From: Olivibacter jilunii
GTDB taxonomy: Bacteria; Bacteroidota; Bacteroidia; Sphingobacteriales; Sphingobacteriaceae
Reading direction: 5' to 3'
NCBI RefSeq assembly: GCF_900607235.1
Contig: NZ_LR027849.1
Coordinates: forward strand, 682,001-746,000
DNA: 64,000 bases
The notes under the pieces are model-generated. The model was not told the DNA's origin. It saw only the letters and a list, made by a program, of their open reading frames with translations, and did not search any database. The position numbers and the translations under genes were made by a program. Each line of letters starts with the position of its first letter. Position 1 is the first letter of the stretch. Positions 34,716 through 43,591 of the stretch are shown piece by piece.

Positions 34716-35600
34716 ATGAAGAAACTAATCATTTTAACGCATCTATTGTTCTCTGTATTTGCGCTGAATGCGCAAGTGAAACAAGCCAAACATATTATTC
34801 TTATCGGATGTGATGGATTTGGAGCATATGCCCTACCGGAAGCAGATATGCCGAATCTTAAAAAGCTCATGGAAACAGGAGCTTGGACATTAAAAGCCAG
34901 GTCAGTATTGCCTTCTTCGAGCGCGGTCAATTGGGCTTCTATGTTAATGGGAGCAGGGCCAACATTACATGGCTATACGGAGTGGGGAAGCAAAACACCG
35001 GAAATCCCTTCAATTTATACCACACGCTATAAACTATTCCCAAGTATTTTCAGCATCATTCGAGATCAACGGCCTAATGAATATACCGCTGCTGTATATA
35101 GCTGGCCGGGAATTGGTTATTTGATTGAAAAGGCTGCCATAAGCAAGGCGTTTCCTGCGAACGACGACGAAGAACTTTGTTTGAAAGAAGCCGTAAAGAC
35201 AATTACGGAAAACAAGCCCCTATTTACCTTTATTCATTTTGACGAACCGGATCACACGGGACATAATATAGGCCATCGCACACCGGCTTATTACAAAGCG
35301 CTTCATAAGGTAGATGAGCGAATAGGAGCTATTGTAACGGCGGTACAGAAAGCTGGTATTGCTGATGAAACGATTATAATAGTTTCTGCAGACCACGGCG
35401 GTAAAGATAAGGGACATGGTGGAAAATCATTGGATGAGGTTCAAATACCTTGGATCATTCATGGTGTAGGCGTTAAAAAAGGACACGAGTTATCTAGTCC
35501 CATCATAACCTACGACACGGCCTCAACCATAGCCTGGATACTTGGACTGGAGGAGCCTGCTGTTTGGCGTGGGAAAGCCGTCAAGGAAGCATTTGACTAG
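34716..35600 (+). CDS. Exported alkaline phosphatase superfamily phosphodiesterase (NPP type)
   Basis: 294 residues with a type I signal peptide ending near ALNAQ. Metal and nucleophile positions: IGCDGFGAY (about 29-37), the nucleophile Ser/Thr region SSSAVNWASML, DEPDHTGHNIGH (about 169-180) and SADHGGKDKGHG (about 223-234). This is the nucleotide pyrophosphatase/phosphodiesterase layout with two zinc ions, acting in the periplasm on phosphodiesters. Substrate unknown. Overlaps the convergent YeeZ-like gene by 4 nt at the stop. Confidence 0.87.
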   Translation: MKKLIILTHLLFSVFALNAQVKQAKHIILIGCDGFGAYALPEADMPNLKKLMETGAWTLKARSVLPSSSAVNWASMLMGAGPTLHGYTEWGSKTPEIPSIYTTRYKLFPSIFSIIRDQRPNEYTAAVYSWPGIGYLIEKAAISKAFPANDDEELCLKEAVKTITENKPLFTFIHFDEPDHTGHNIGHRTPAYYKALHKVDERIGAIVTAVQKAGIADETIIIVSADHGGKDKGHGGKSLDEVQIPWIIHGVGVKKGHELSSPIITYDTASTIAWILGLEEPAVWRGKAVKEAFD

Positions 35601-36406
35601 TAGTCCAACGGGTTTTCGTATATAAATTGGTAGTTTAAATCAGAGATTAATTTTGCGGGAGAAATGACCTTTTTATCAAATGAAACGTTTTCGAACGAAC
35701 TCGGAGGTGCGAAGCCATATTTCTCCGCCATTTGTAGTGTGATTTCTTTTTTACTTGGATGGAGTGGTGAGACTGCATTAAAGAGTTGGCCTTCGATACG
35801 TTGATGATACAAGCATAAAATGATTGCCATGATATCATCTAGGTGGATATAATTTGCAAATTGATTGCCAACTTCGCATACTTTAGCGCTGAAGTGTTTG
35901 CCGGGAATGCGGTTATCGCCAAATATACCGCCTAGGCGCAAAATATTCAGCTTATTAACCCGCATCGCGAGCGTCTGCTCTGTTTGGAACAATTTGAGAT
36001 CGAGTGATGAATTTGGAATATTTGTCTCATTGATGAGATAAGGTGCACTCGGATAAATACCAACAGAGCTTAAATAAATGATCGATTTTGCTTGGATCTT
36101 TTGAAGAAACTTAGCCAGGCGCTCAAATTTCATTAGACAGGTCTGCTGATGCTCACGTTTTTTAGCGGGCACACTTACGAGTACAAGATCATAATGTAGA
36201 CTACTAATAACAGCTACTGTTTCTGAATCAGTTTCGAAATTAAAATCTAGCAGTAGGGGGGAAATACCTTCAGCCTCCAACGCATTTATTTTGTGCTCAG
36301 AGGTTGTGGTGGCGGTTACTTCAAAATTTAATGTCAGTAGCTTTTGGGCAAACCGAAATCCAACCCATCCACAACCGATGATGAGCGCTTTCTTTCTTCG
36401 GAACAT
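35597..36406 (-). CDS. YeeZ-like NAD(P)-binding epimerase-family protein
   Basis: 269 residues. Rossmann-fold start with IIGCGWVGFRFA (about 9-20), then LSSVGIYPS (about 112-120) as in atypical SDR proteins, and RLGGIFGDNR (about 153-162). Members of this YeeZ group lack a clear YxxxK catalytic pair and are poorly characterised. No signal peptide. The start follows a short gap from the small protein gene on the same strand. Confidence 0.75.
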   Translation of the reverse strand: MFRRKKALIIGCGWVGFRFAQKLLTLNFEVTATTTSEHKINALEAEGISPLLLDFNFETDSETVAVISSLHYDLVLVSVPAKKREHQQTCLMKFERLAKFLQKIQAKSIIYLSSVGIYPSAPYLINETNIPNSSLDLKLFQTEQTLAMRVNKLNILRLGGIFGDNRIPGKHFSAKVCEVGNQFANYIHLDDIMAIILCLYHQRIEGQLFNAVSPLHPSKKEITLQMAEKYGFAPPSSFENVSFDKKVISPAKLISDLNYQFIYENPLDY

Positions 36407-36493
36407 ATAACGTATTTGAAACTTTATTAATACCTTGTCGGTAAAAGTAAAAATAAAGGTTCAAAGTAATGATCTTATCGAATCATATCGTTG

Positions 36494-36667
36494 TCAGTTC
36501 TTGTTTTTCTCATTATCCGTTCGGGCGCCTGAATCGGCCGAGCGGGCGCCTGCGTTTGGCAAGCCTTGATGACGTTTTAATACTTTTTGATCTTTGAAAG
36601 ACTTGTCAGCTGTTGTCGTTCCTACAAATGGGGTCTTTTGCGTGGCTGATTTTTGTCCTGACTTCAT
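36494..36667 (-). CDS. Small basic protein, 57 residues
   Basis: Reads MKSGQKSATQKTPFVG... to ...NEKNKN, highly charged, Lys/Gln/Thr-rich, probably unstructured. Support for translation is a strong ribosome site (AAAGGAG, 8 nt before ATG), rare in this phylum. Ends about 90 nt before the YeeZ-like gene start on the same strand. No family recognised. Confidence 0.45.
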   Translation of the reverse strand: MKSGQKSATQKTPFVGTTTADKSFKDQKVLKRHQGLPNAGARSADSGARTDNEKNKN

Positions 36668-36855
36668 GTTAAGCTCCTTTCTTTTGACGTTTAACCTGAT
36701 TTGTTTTTAAGTAACAGGCAGCCGGTATAATTGTTTATTACAAAGTGAAATATCCGAGAAAGGCTGCCCCGTATTATGAAAAGCTTAGATTGTTGACATT
36801 TCCTTTCCAGGATCGAGGTCTGATAGAAAAACGATTTATTTACACATGAAATAAC

Positions 36856-36863
36856 TACCTTTG
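36856..36863 (+). promoter_or_regulatory. -7 promoter element before the radical SAM gene
   Basis: TACCTTTG matches TAnnTTTG and ends 8 nt before the ATG at 36872, predicting a very short or absent leader. Confidence 0.5.
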
Positions 36864-36871
36864 CGTTTATT

Positions 36872-37843
36872 ATGGGAACTCTATTAGATTCGGGAATAAA
36901 GCCTTACAATCATTATGGCGCATATCTTAAAAAGAAATATGATGATAAGCGCGTTTTTAAAATTATCGTCGACGGTAATTTTACTTGCCCTAATCGTGAT
37001 GGGAGTAAAGGATTTGGTGGTTGTTCTTATTGCAATGTTGATTCCTTTACCCCGGAAAGCGCCCGAAAGATGCCGACAATTCGTGAGCAGGTAGAACAAG
37101 GGATTGAACGAGCCATCAAGGGTTACGGCGCTGAGAAATTTGTCATTTATTTTCAGCCGAATACAAATACCTACGCCCCTGTTCATTATTTGAAAGCCAT
37201 GTATGATGAAGCTTTGAGTATTGCACCGGAAAATGTAGTAGGATTATCGGTAGGTACGCGGCCGGATTGCATAGATTTTGAGAAGGTTGCATTGTTGGAA
37301 AGTTATACCGATAGGTTTGATGTGGATTTAGAGATGGGCATGGAATCAATCTATAATGATACATTAAACCGAATCAATCGGGGATGTTCGCATGAAGAGC
37401 TCGAAGTGGCACTCAATCTGGTACAAAATAGCCCACTTGATATTTGCGTTCACACCATCTTTGGTTTTCCCTGGGAATCAAAAGAGATGATGCTAAAGTA
37501 TGCTGACGAAATTAACCGGTTTCCGCAAATCAAATTTGTGAAATTACATCACCTGCACATTGTGGAAGGATCCATTATGGGTGTTCAGTATAAACGCAAA
37601 CCCTTTCCACTCTTTAGCTTGGAATCTTATACCGATTTTCTCTGTGAATTTATTCCGCTATTGCGTCCTGATATTATTATACAGCGCCTTTTTGGGCTGG
37701 CTGATCAAGAGCTGCTTATTGCGCCTAATTGGGGACTTGGTAAATCAAGTATCCAGACCTACATCGACAAACAGCTGGAAAAAAGGGAGGCGGTACAGGG
37801 ATCTCGATTCATACCTGTTCAAAACACTGCTAATACGTTTTAA
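36872..37843 (+). CDS. TIGR01212-family radical SAM protein (YhcC-like)
   Basis: 323 residues. The iron-sulfur motif is the family's unusual Cys-x11-Cys-x2-Cys (from FTCPNRD to GCSYC, about residues 36-51). Then comes GLSVGTRPDC (about 121-130), EMGMES and CVHTIFGFPWE. Radical SAM enzymes of this clade are widespread but their substrate is not settled; tRNA or cofactor modification is a common suggestion. Own promoter. Confidence 0.88.
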   Translation: MGTLLDSGIKPYNHYGAYLKKKYDDKRVFKIIVDGNFTCPNRDGSKGFGGCSYCNVDSFTPESARKMPTIREQVEQGIERAIKGYGAEKFVIYFQPNTNTYAPVHYLKAMYDEALSIAPENVVGLSVGTRPDCIDFEKVALLESYTDRFDVDLEMGMESIYNDTLNRINRGCSHEELEVALNLVQNSPLDICVHTIFGFPWESKEMMLKYADEINRFPQIKFVKLHHLHIVEGSIMGVQYKRKPFPLFSLESYTDFLCEFIPLLRPDIIIQRLFGLADQELLIAPNWGLGKSSIQTYIDKQLEKREAVQGSRFIPVQNTANTF

Positions 37844-37948
37844 ATCGATTTATTCGCATTAATTCAATTGTTTTTAAAATCCAAAAATGTATATTCGTAG
37901 CATACTTTCAATGCGTATTGGAAAAAAACTATATTAAACGTACTATTC

Positions 37949-39373
37949 ATGAGTAATATCCAAACCCCTTCCTCCGGCCAGCGCTATGTGGTGCCACTGA
38001 TTACATTAACGATATTATTTTTTATGTGGGGATTTATAACCTGCATGAATGATATCTTAATACCCTATTTAAAGCAGTTGTTTAGCTTGAGTTTTTTTGA
38101 ATCCATGCTTGTGCAATTCTGTTTTTTTGGCGCTTATTTTATTGGGTCATTGATTTATTTTGTCGTGTCTTCCAAGTGGGGTGATCCGGTGAACAAAATC
38201 GGTTATAAAAAATCTATTATCGCCGGCATTATCTTGTCTGCGGTAGGCTGTGTATTGTTTTGGCCAGCAGCTACTACCTCGTTATATGGATTGTTTTTAA
38301 CGGCGCTCTTTGTATTGGGTTTGGGTTTTACTATATTACAGATTACCGCGAATGCGTATGTTTCTTTGTTAGGCCCCGAAGATGGTGCTTCTAGCAGACT
38401 CAATATGACACAGGCTTTTAATGCGCTGGGGACTACCATTGCCCCTGTATTAGGAGGACATCTTATATTTGAGTTTTTTGCAGATGGTGACTCCATTAGT
38501 CCGCAAGCTACTCGTATTCCTTACCTTATTTTCGCTATAATTTTATTATTGGTAGCCGTCTTTATCTCGACCGTTAAGCTGCCTTCTTTTGAGTCAAGTG
38601 ATGAAGAAAAAGATGTTAAAGGATTAGGTGCATTAAAATTTACACATTTGCGTTTAGGTGTCCTCGGAATTTTTTGTTATGTAGGTGCGGAGGTAGCCAT
38701 CGGCAGTTTTATCATCAGTTTCCTTGAGCAAGAGCAGATTATGGGCTTTACCGAATCTATAAGTAAAAACTATCTTTCACTTTATTGGGGAGGGGCAATG
38801 ATTGGCCGATTCTTAGGCGCTATCTATCTTAACCACAATATCGATTTCGGCAAGAAACTTATTTATATGGTAGGAATGGCAACGCTTGTATTTCTGTTAA
38901 TTTTTAGTTTAGTCGATCTGACCTTTTCGCAAGTAAGCTTCTTCCTAGTATTCATAGTGTTGAATTTGCTTGGTTTTTTAATTGGAAAGGCAGCGCCGGC
39001 ACGTACTTTAGCTATATTCGCCGGCATTAATGTTTTGTTGCTGATTTCCAGTATTGTAAATACAGGCGCTTATGCGATGTATTCGATTTTAGGAATTGGT
39101 ATATTCAATTCGATCATGTTCTCTAATATATATACCTTATCAATCGCGGGCCTTGGTAAATATACAAGCCAAGGGTCTTCGCTATTGGTTATGGCTATTT
39201 TAGGTGGTGCCATTGTTCCTGTAATTCAAGGCGCATTAGCAGACCAATTAGGTGTTCAACTTTCATTGATTTTACCGGTCGTTTGTTATGTTTACATTTT
39301 TGGTTTCGGTATCTACTGTTCAAAAAAGCTTAAGCATGTTGAGCAAACAGGGCCTGTGGCAGGTGGGCATTAA
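37949..39373 (+). CDS. FucP-type MFS sugar transporter (fucose/glucose/galactose permease)
   Basis: 474 residues, twelve predicted membrane helices. N-terminus has LFFMWGFITCMNDILIPYLK (about 17-36), a hallmark of the FucP/GluP family, and NAYVSLLG and GTTIAPVLGG in helices 4-5. It imports a hexose with protons. The sugar cannot be told from the sequence; no catabolic genes adjoin. A repeat-rich gap follows it. Confidence 0.9.
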   Translation: MSNIQTPSSGQRYVVPLITLTILFFMWGFITCMNDILIPYLKQLFSLSFFESMLVQFCFFGAYFIGSLIYFVVSSKWGDPVNKIGYKKSIIAGIILSAVGCVLFWPAATTSLYGLFLTALFVLGLGFTILQITANAYVSLLGPEDGASSRLNMTQAFNALGTTIAPVLGGHLIFEFFADGDSISPQATRIPYLIFAIILLLVAVFISTVKLPSFESSDEEKDVKGLGALKFTHLRLGVLGIFCYVGAEVAIGSFIISFLEQEQIMGFTESISKNYLSLYWGGAMIGRFLGAIYLNHNIDFGKKLIYMVGMATLVFLLIFSLVDLTFSQVSFFLVFIVLNLLGFLIGKAAPARTLAIFAGINVLLLISSIVNTGAYAMYSILGIGIFNSIMFSNIYTLSIAGLGKYTSQGSSLLVMAILGGAIVPVIQGALADQLGVQLSLILPVVCYVYIFGFGIYCSKKLKHVEQTGPVAGGH

Positions 39374-39869
39374 CCGATTGAATCGTCTAATAAAGTCGTT
39401 GAGTAGGGGAGTAGTTGAGTAGTGAATTAGTAGCAGCAGCGGTACAGGCCTAGTTGAATGGTCATGATCTTAATGTCTGACCATTTAACTACTTAACGTA
39501 TTACCGACTTTATGATGACGTCCTTATGGCAAGAAGAAACGACGAGTAGTCTTTAATTTCTCAACTACCTGACTATTTAACTACTTAACTACTTAACTAC
39601 TTAACTTCTCAACAACCTGACTATTTAACTACTTAACGTATTACCGACTTTATGATGACGTCCTTACGGCAAGAAGAAACGACGAGTAGTCTTTAATTTC
39701 TCAACTACCTGACTATTTAACTACTTAACTACTTAACGTATTATCGACTTTACGATGACGTTCCTACGTCCTTATGGCAAGAAGAAACGACGAGTAGTCT
39801 TTAACTTCTCAACAACCTGACTATTTAACTACTTAACGTATTACCGACTTAACTTACTCACAAATCGGT
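39374..39869. repeat. Higher-order tandem repeat region (100-140 bp units)
   Basis: Units start at 39493, 39633 and 39733 with a partial at 39833. Each has TTAACGTATTACCGACTT, a GATGACGTCC segment, AAGAAGAAACGACGAGTAGT, then CTCAACTACCTGACTATTTAACTACTTAAC. Unit length changes by the number of TTAACTAC steps. The left end (39384-39440) carries GTTGAGTAG-like steps in the other orientation. No gene in this gap. Confidence 0.85.
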
Positions 39870-40322
39870 TTATTGTTCATCGTTAATTTCTATCCAATGC
39901 CCGTCCGGATCCTGAAAATATATCTGATGGATACCATCTACCCTCGTTGTAACTTTGCCTTTGTTTCCGGGCCAGTCGAAATAACTGATTTGATGACTTT
40001 CCAGGTTGCGAATAAATTTGTCTATATCATTTGTACTAAAACATAGGTGATCATTCTTTTCTCGTTCCACGCCTCCTTTAGCACCTTGAATAAGATGTAA
40101 ACTTCCGGCTTGGCCTAAGGTAAACCAAGTATGTAGGCCATCATGGAAGGGTTCAGGAATCTCGGTAAGTTGCAAGACATTTTTATAGAAAGCAGTACTC
40201 TTTTGTAGGTTCTCTACGTATACCGCGATATGATTCAACTTTAGCGTGTTCTTTTCTTGGGCTTGCAACATACCTGTCCCAAAAAACAAAAAGCTTGTCA
40301 ATAGAATTCCAGTAATTTTCAT
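39870..40322 (-). CDS. Exported VOC/glyoxalase-fold protein
   Basis: 150 residues. A type I signal peptide (GILLTSFLFFGTGMLQAQ) precedes one VOC domain: LNHIAVYVENLQKSTAFYKNV (His near 31), LHLIQG, HLCFST (His near 93), and YFQDPDGHWIEIN with the metal Glu near 146. Most VOC enzymes are cytoplasmic; a periplasmic one is unusual. It may be a dioxygenase, glyoxalase-like or resistance protein; the reaction is unknown. Confidence 0.75.
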   Translation of the reverse strand: MKITGILLTSFLFFGTGMLQAQEKNTLKLNHIAVYVENLQKSTAFYKNVLQLTEIPEPFHDGLHTWFTLGQAGSLHLIQGAKGGVEREKNDHLCFSTNDIDKFIRNLESHQISYFDWPGNKGKVTTRVDGIHQIYFQDPDGHWIEINDEQ

Positions 40323-40614
40323 GTTAATTTTCTAAATGCAAGGCCAAAAATTCGTTAGTAAATAGCCTTCAATGTATAGCGAGTCGGACCCCGCTCACTC
40401 ATCGAAGGTAATTAGCATAAATTCATTTTATTGCCTTGCGGTAATTACATTATAAAGTGGTTTGTCGATCTATCGTTATAACCGGGCGGCAATATAAGGA
40501 AATTTATGCAAACTGGTTTCTATGTTTTCGTTCAATCAGATGTTTCGCAAAAAAAATAATTACTGTTGTTGTTTGCTATTTTTTTTAGTAAATTGCCTGC
40601 TGAAAGAATTTGAT

Positions 40615-41820
40615 ATGAGAGGAGGACAGGCAGATTTGCCCTTACATTATGGGCATGTTCCCAAATGGTTAGCGCAACGGATGAGTCTTTTAGGCGGTGC
40701 GATTGTGGACGCCATTGTAGTGGAATACGGACGAGATATGTTTCTTCGTAAATTGAGTGACCCCTGTTGGTTTCAATCGCTGGGTTGTGTATTGGGGATG
40801 GACTGGCACTCTTCCGGCATTACGACTTCCGTTATGGGAGCATTAAAAGCTTCTATAAACAAAAGAGCACATGAGTTAGGCATCTACATCTGTGGTGGGA
40901 GAGGCAAACATTCTTTGAAAACGCCCGATGAGCTTCTCCGCATTGCGTCTGCAACGGGTTTGGATGGCAACAAGCTTGTACAGCATAGCAAGCTTGCTGC
41001 AAAGGTCGACAATACAGCCATTCAAGACGGCTTTCAGCTGTATTTACATTCTTTTGTACTAAGTATTGATGGAAGCTGGGCAATTGTTCAGCAAGGAATG
41101 AATACCGAAACTCGATTGGCTCGGCGTTATCATTGGCATGCTCCGCAGGTTCATTCTTTTATCGAGGAGCCGCATACTTTCATTTATGGAGATAACCAAG
41201 GTCAAATATTAAATCTGACCGACCGAAATGCCGCATTGACAAGGGAAGCAATACTGGCGATTACAAAGGAGCGCCCGAGTTATATTCTACAGGAGGCTAG
41301 AAAAATTATCATGCCTTCTCATCATGATGTAAGGAAAGAAGATGTAAACCTAAAGCGTCTAGGTACTGTGCTGGCATTGGCTGAGGAGCAAGCCGTGCAG
41401 ACGATGGAAGAGTTGCTTTTGTTGGAAGGACTCGGGCCCAGAACACTGCAATCGCTCACATTAATCAGTGAAGTTATTCATGGTACAGCTAGTCGTTTTG
41501 AAGACCCGGCACGTTTTTCTTTCGCTCATGGTGGTAAAGATGGGCATCCTTTTCCTGTACCGACAAAAATATACGACGAATCCATAGCCATTCTTCAACA
41601 GGCATTGGAGAAGGCAAAAATCGGATTCAAAGCGCGTTCAGAAGCCATTAAGAATTTGTCGAAAGTAGCCTTGCAAAAAGAAAAAGACTTTATACCTAAC
41701 CATCAATTGGATCAGCTAGTAGCTAAAGAGAAGGCTGTTTCTTGGCAATATGACGGACGAACCGTTTATGGAAGAGAACAGAAACCAAAACAAACAAAGA
41801 TTCAGTTAAGTCTGTTTTAG
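40615..41820 (+). CDS. DUF763 domain-containing protein
   Basis: 401 residues from ATG 40615, where the family sequence begins (MRGGQADLPLHYGHVPKWL); an upstream ATG at 40522 adds unrelated hydrophobic sequence. The family is conserved in bacteria and archaea with no established role. It has a helix-hairpin-helix-like segment EELLLLEGLGPRTLQSL (about 270-286). Six nt separate it from endonuclease V, so a DNA repair role is plausible but inferred. Confidence 0.85.
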   Translation: MRGGQADLPLHYGHVPKWLAQRMSLLGGAIVDAIVVEYGRDMFLRKLSDPCWFQSLGCVLGMDWHSSGITTSVMGALKASINKRAHELGIYICGGRGKHSLKTPDELLRIASATGLDGNKLVQHSKLAAKVDNTAIQDGFQLYLHSFVLSIDGSWAIVQQGMNTETRLARRYHWHAPQVHSFIEEPHTFIYGDNQGQILNLTDRNAALTREAILAITKERPSYILQEARKIIMPSHHDVRKEDVNLKRLGTVLALAEEQAVQTMEELLLLEGLGPRTLQSLTLISEVIHGTASRFEDPARFSFAHGGKDGHPFPVPTKIYDESIAILQQALEKAKIGFKARSEAIKNLSKVALQKEKDFIPNHQLDQLVAKEKAVSWQYDGRTVYGREQKPKQTKIQLSLF

Positions 41821-41826
41821 ATACCT

Positions 41827-42546
41827 ATGAATAACAAACAATTGGATTATACCAACATAACCATATCCGAAGCAACTGCCATGCAAAAGGAATTACAGAA
41901 TTCCTTGGTACATTCACCCTTGGAGCAGGAGATAAAAACGATTGCCGGTGCTGACATATCACTTAACCGCTTCAGTGATATTATTTATGCAGGAATTGTC
42001 ACGCTTGATTTTAACACGTTAAAGCCTTTAGCTTACTCGTTGGTAAAGAGCAAAACTTCGTTTCCTTATGTTCCCGGTTTTCTGGCCTTTAGGGAGGTTC
42101 CTGCTTTAGTGGAGGCTTTTCTTCAAATGACCGTGAAGCCTGATGTCATCATGGTGGACGGTCATGGCATTGCCCATCCCAGAAGATTGGGCATTGCAGC
42201 GCATTTAGGCGCTTTAATTAACATTCCCACGCTTGGTTGTGCCAAGAAGAAACTATATGGAAATTTCGAGGAGCCCTCGGCCGTGAAGTATAGCTTTAGT
42301 CCACTTAAGCATAAGGAGGAACTGTTGGGGTATGTATTAAGAACCAAAAACTACGTTAAACCGGTGTATATTTCGCCGGGTAACCATCTCAGTATAGAAG
42401 ACAGCTTGCACATTGCCATGCATTGTATAGGCACTTATCGACTTCCTGAACCAACAAGGAAAGCGCATGAATTTGTCAACTTATTTAGAACGGGTCAATT
42501 GAAAGAAGGATTCTTTCAATTGACGACAAATGACACTTTATTTTAA
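41827..42546 (+). CDS. nfi: Endonuclease V (deoxyinosine 3' endonuclease)
   Basis: 239 residues. Catalytic Asp in AGADISL (about 40), PYVPGFLAFREVP (about 79-91) with the wedge residues, MVDGHGIAHPRRLGIA (Asp near 114), and KKLYG near residue 143. It nicks DNA one base 3' of deoxyinosine. It is 6 nt after the DUF763 gene, evidently co-transcribed. Confidence 0.93.
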   Translation: MNNKQLDYTNITISEATAMQKELQNSLVHSPLEQEIKTIAGADISLNRFSDIIYAGIVTLDFNTLKPLAYSLVKSKTSFPYVPGFLAFREVPALVEAFLQMTVKPDVIMVDGHGIAHPRRLGIAAHLGALINIPTLGCAKKKLYGNFEEPSAVKYSFSPLKHKEELLGYVLRTKNYVKPVYISPGNHLSIEDSLHIAMHCIGTYRLPEPTRKAHEFVNLFRTGQLKEGFFQLTTNDTLF

Positions 42547-42549
42547 AAG

Positions 42550-42987
42550 TTATGAAGGCAGTTTAAAGGCCTGTCTGGCAAATAACTTCCAATTTCCACT
42601 TTGCTTCTGAAAAACCAGTAATACGCCGATTCTTACGGTGCCGGGTTTACCGCCGTCGTTCGTTTCTCCGCTCAAGATGTGGTGAACGGTAGCCACGTCC
42701 CCTGATATATTGATTGTTTGTTCGCTTAAATTAATGCTTAAAAAATCCGATTTTCCTGATGTGAGACTCTCTATAAAAGCCGCCTTATCTTCATGTTTGC
42801 CGCTTGAATGCCAATAATTTAGCTTGTCGGCAGCTATCGCGTCGAGCGCCTGCCGGTTACCACTGATCATGGCTAAACGAAGATCTTCTACGGCTTTTAA
42901 AAGCTGTTTTTCCTCGGCAGTTTGACCATAGGCCAATGTACCTGATACAATCATAGTTAAGAATAGGAGAATTTTTGGTCTTAGCAT
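42550..42987 (-). CDS. Exported NTF2-like (DUF4440/SnoaL-like) protein
   Basis: 145 residues from ATG 42987; an in-frame ATG at 43008 is an alternative. Signal peptide ending near LAYGQ. The mature part has the NTF2-like pattern: KAVEDLRLAMISGNRQALDAI, LNYWHSSGKHEDKAAF, NISGDVATVHH, and NWKLFARQAFKLP. Such domains bind small ligands or act as enzymes; role unknown. Convergent with nfi at a 3-nt gap. Confidence 0.75.
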   Translation of the reverse strand: MLRPKILLFLTMIVSGTLAYGQTAEEKQLLKAVEDLRLAMISGNRQALDAIAADKLNYWHSSGKHEDKAAFIESLTSGKSDFLSINLSEQTINISGDVATVHHILSGETNDGGKPGTVRIGVLLVFQKQSGNWKLFARQAFKLPS

Positions 42988-43054
42988 AAGTGCTTGTTTT
43001 TTTAACAAACATATGCAATTTTACTTTTTTATTCAACCTAAAATATGGCCATCG

Positions 43055-43255
43055 CTATTTAGCAAGCCCGGGATGATCCTCTCGAAGTATGTCGGGTCTG
43101 ACAGCCGAACCTGCGGGATTAGCACCTGTAATGTCATCTTCCAGGTTGTGTCCGGTAATAGCGGAGCGATTGGTTTCTGGCGGATTTCTTTTTTCTTGCC
43201 GCTTTTTGTGCGCTTTTTGTTGTTTACTCACCTTTCTTTTATTCAAATTGTCCAT
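43055..43255 (-). CDS. Small charged protein of unknown function
   Basis: 66 residues from ATG 43255 (MDNLNKRKVSKQ...); the open frame extends to 43291. Lys/Arg-rich first half, then NLEDDITGANPAGSAVRPD. It looks disordered, with composition like small conserved Sphingobacteriaceae proteins, but I know no family. On the same strand as, and about 70 nt upstream of, the NTF2-like gene. Confidence 0.45.
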   Translation of the reverse strand: MDNLNKRKVSKQQKAHKKRQEKRNPPETNRSAITGHNLEDDITGANPAGSAVRPDILREDHPGLAK

Positions 43256-43358
43256 ATTACAAAGTATTATGCCTGTCTTTACTAGTAACATAATTATATC
43301 TCCCCGGTTTGTTCTTTTATCATTATTTCTTCCATTGGCAGAAATAGGAAGATAAGCA

Positions 43359-43481
43359 ATGCCTGTTCGTAGAGAAAATTATCCTGTTGGTAGAAAAGAC
43401 CATAAAAAACGAGAAATTCCTGCAACGTTTCTACATCAAAAGCGTCTTATATACAAAAAGCGTAACAGCTTAGAGGGGTGA
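43359..43481 (+). CDS. Possible small basic peptide, 40 residues
   Basis: An open frame MPVRRENYPVGRK... to ...RNSLEG, very rich in Arg and Lys, with an AGGAAG ribosome-site-like sequence 8 nt before the ATG. It occupies the otherwise empty 336-nt gap 43256-43591. It could be chance; no homolog known to me. Confidence 0.25.
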   Translation: MPVRRENYPVGRKDHKKREIPATFLHQKRLIYKKRNSLEG

Positions 43482-43591
43482 TAAAGATTATTAAAACGCT
43501 TAATATGCCCGGCCGGCAAATATATTTTACCATTAAATAACAGGAATGAAAATCGTTCGGTCATGAACGTTAAAAAATTAAAATCAGTAAA

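Noticed and set aside
39493-39850. CRISPR array or phage attachment repeats
   Set aside because: Units of 100-140 nt are near-identical throughout with no variable spacers, and no integrase adjoins.
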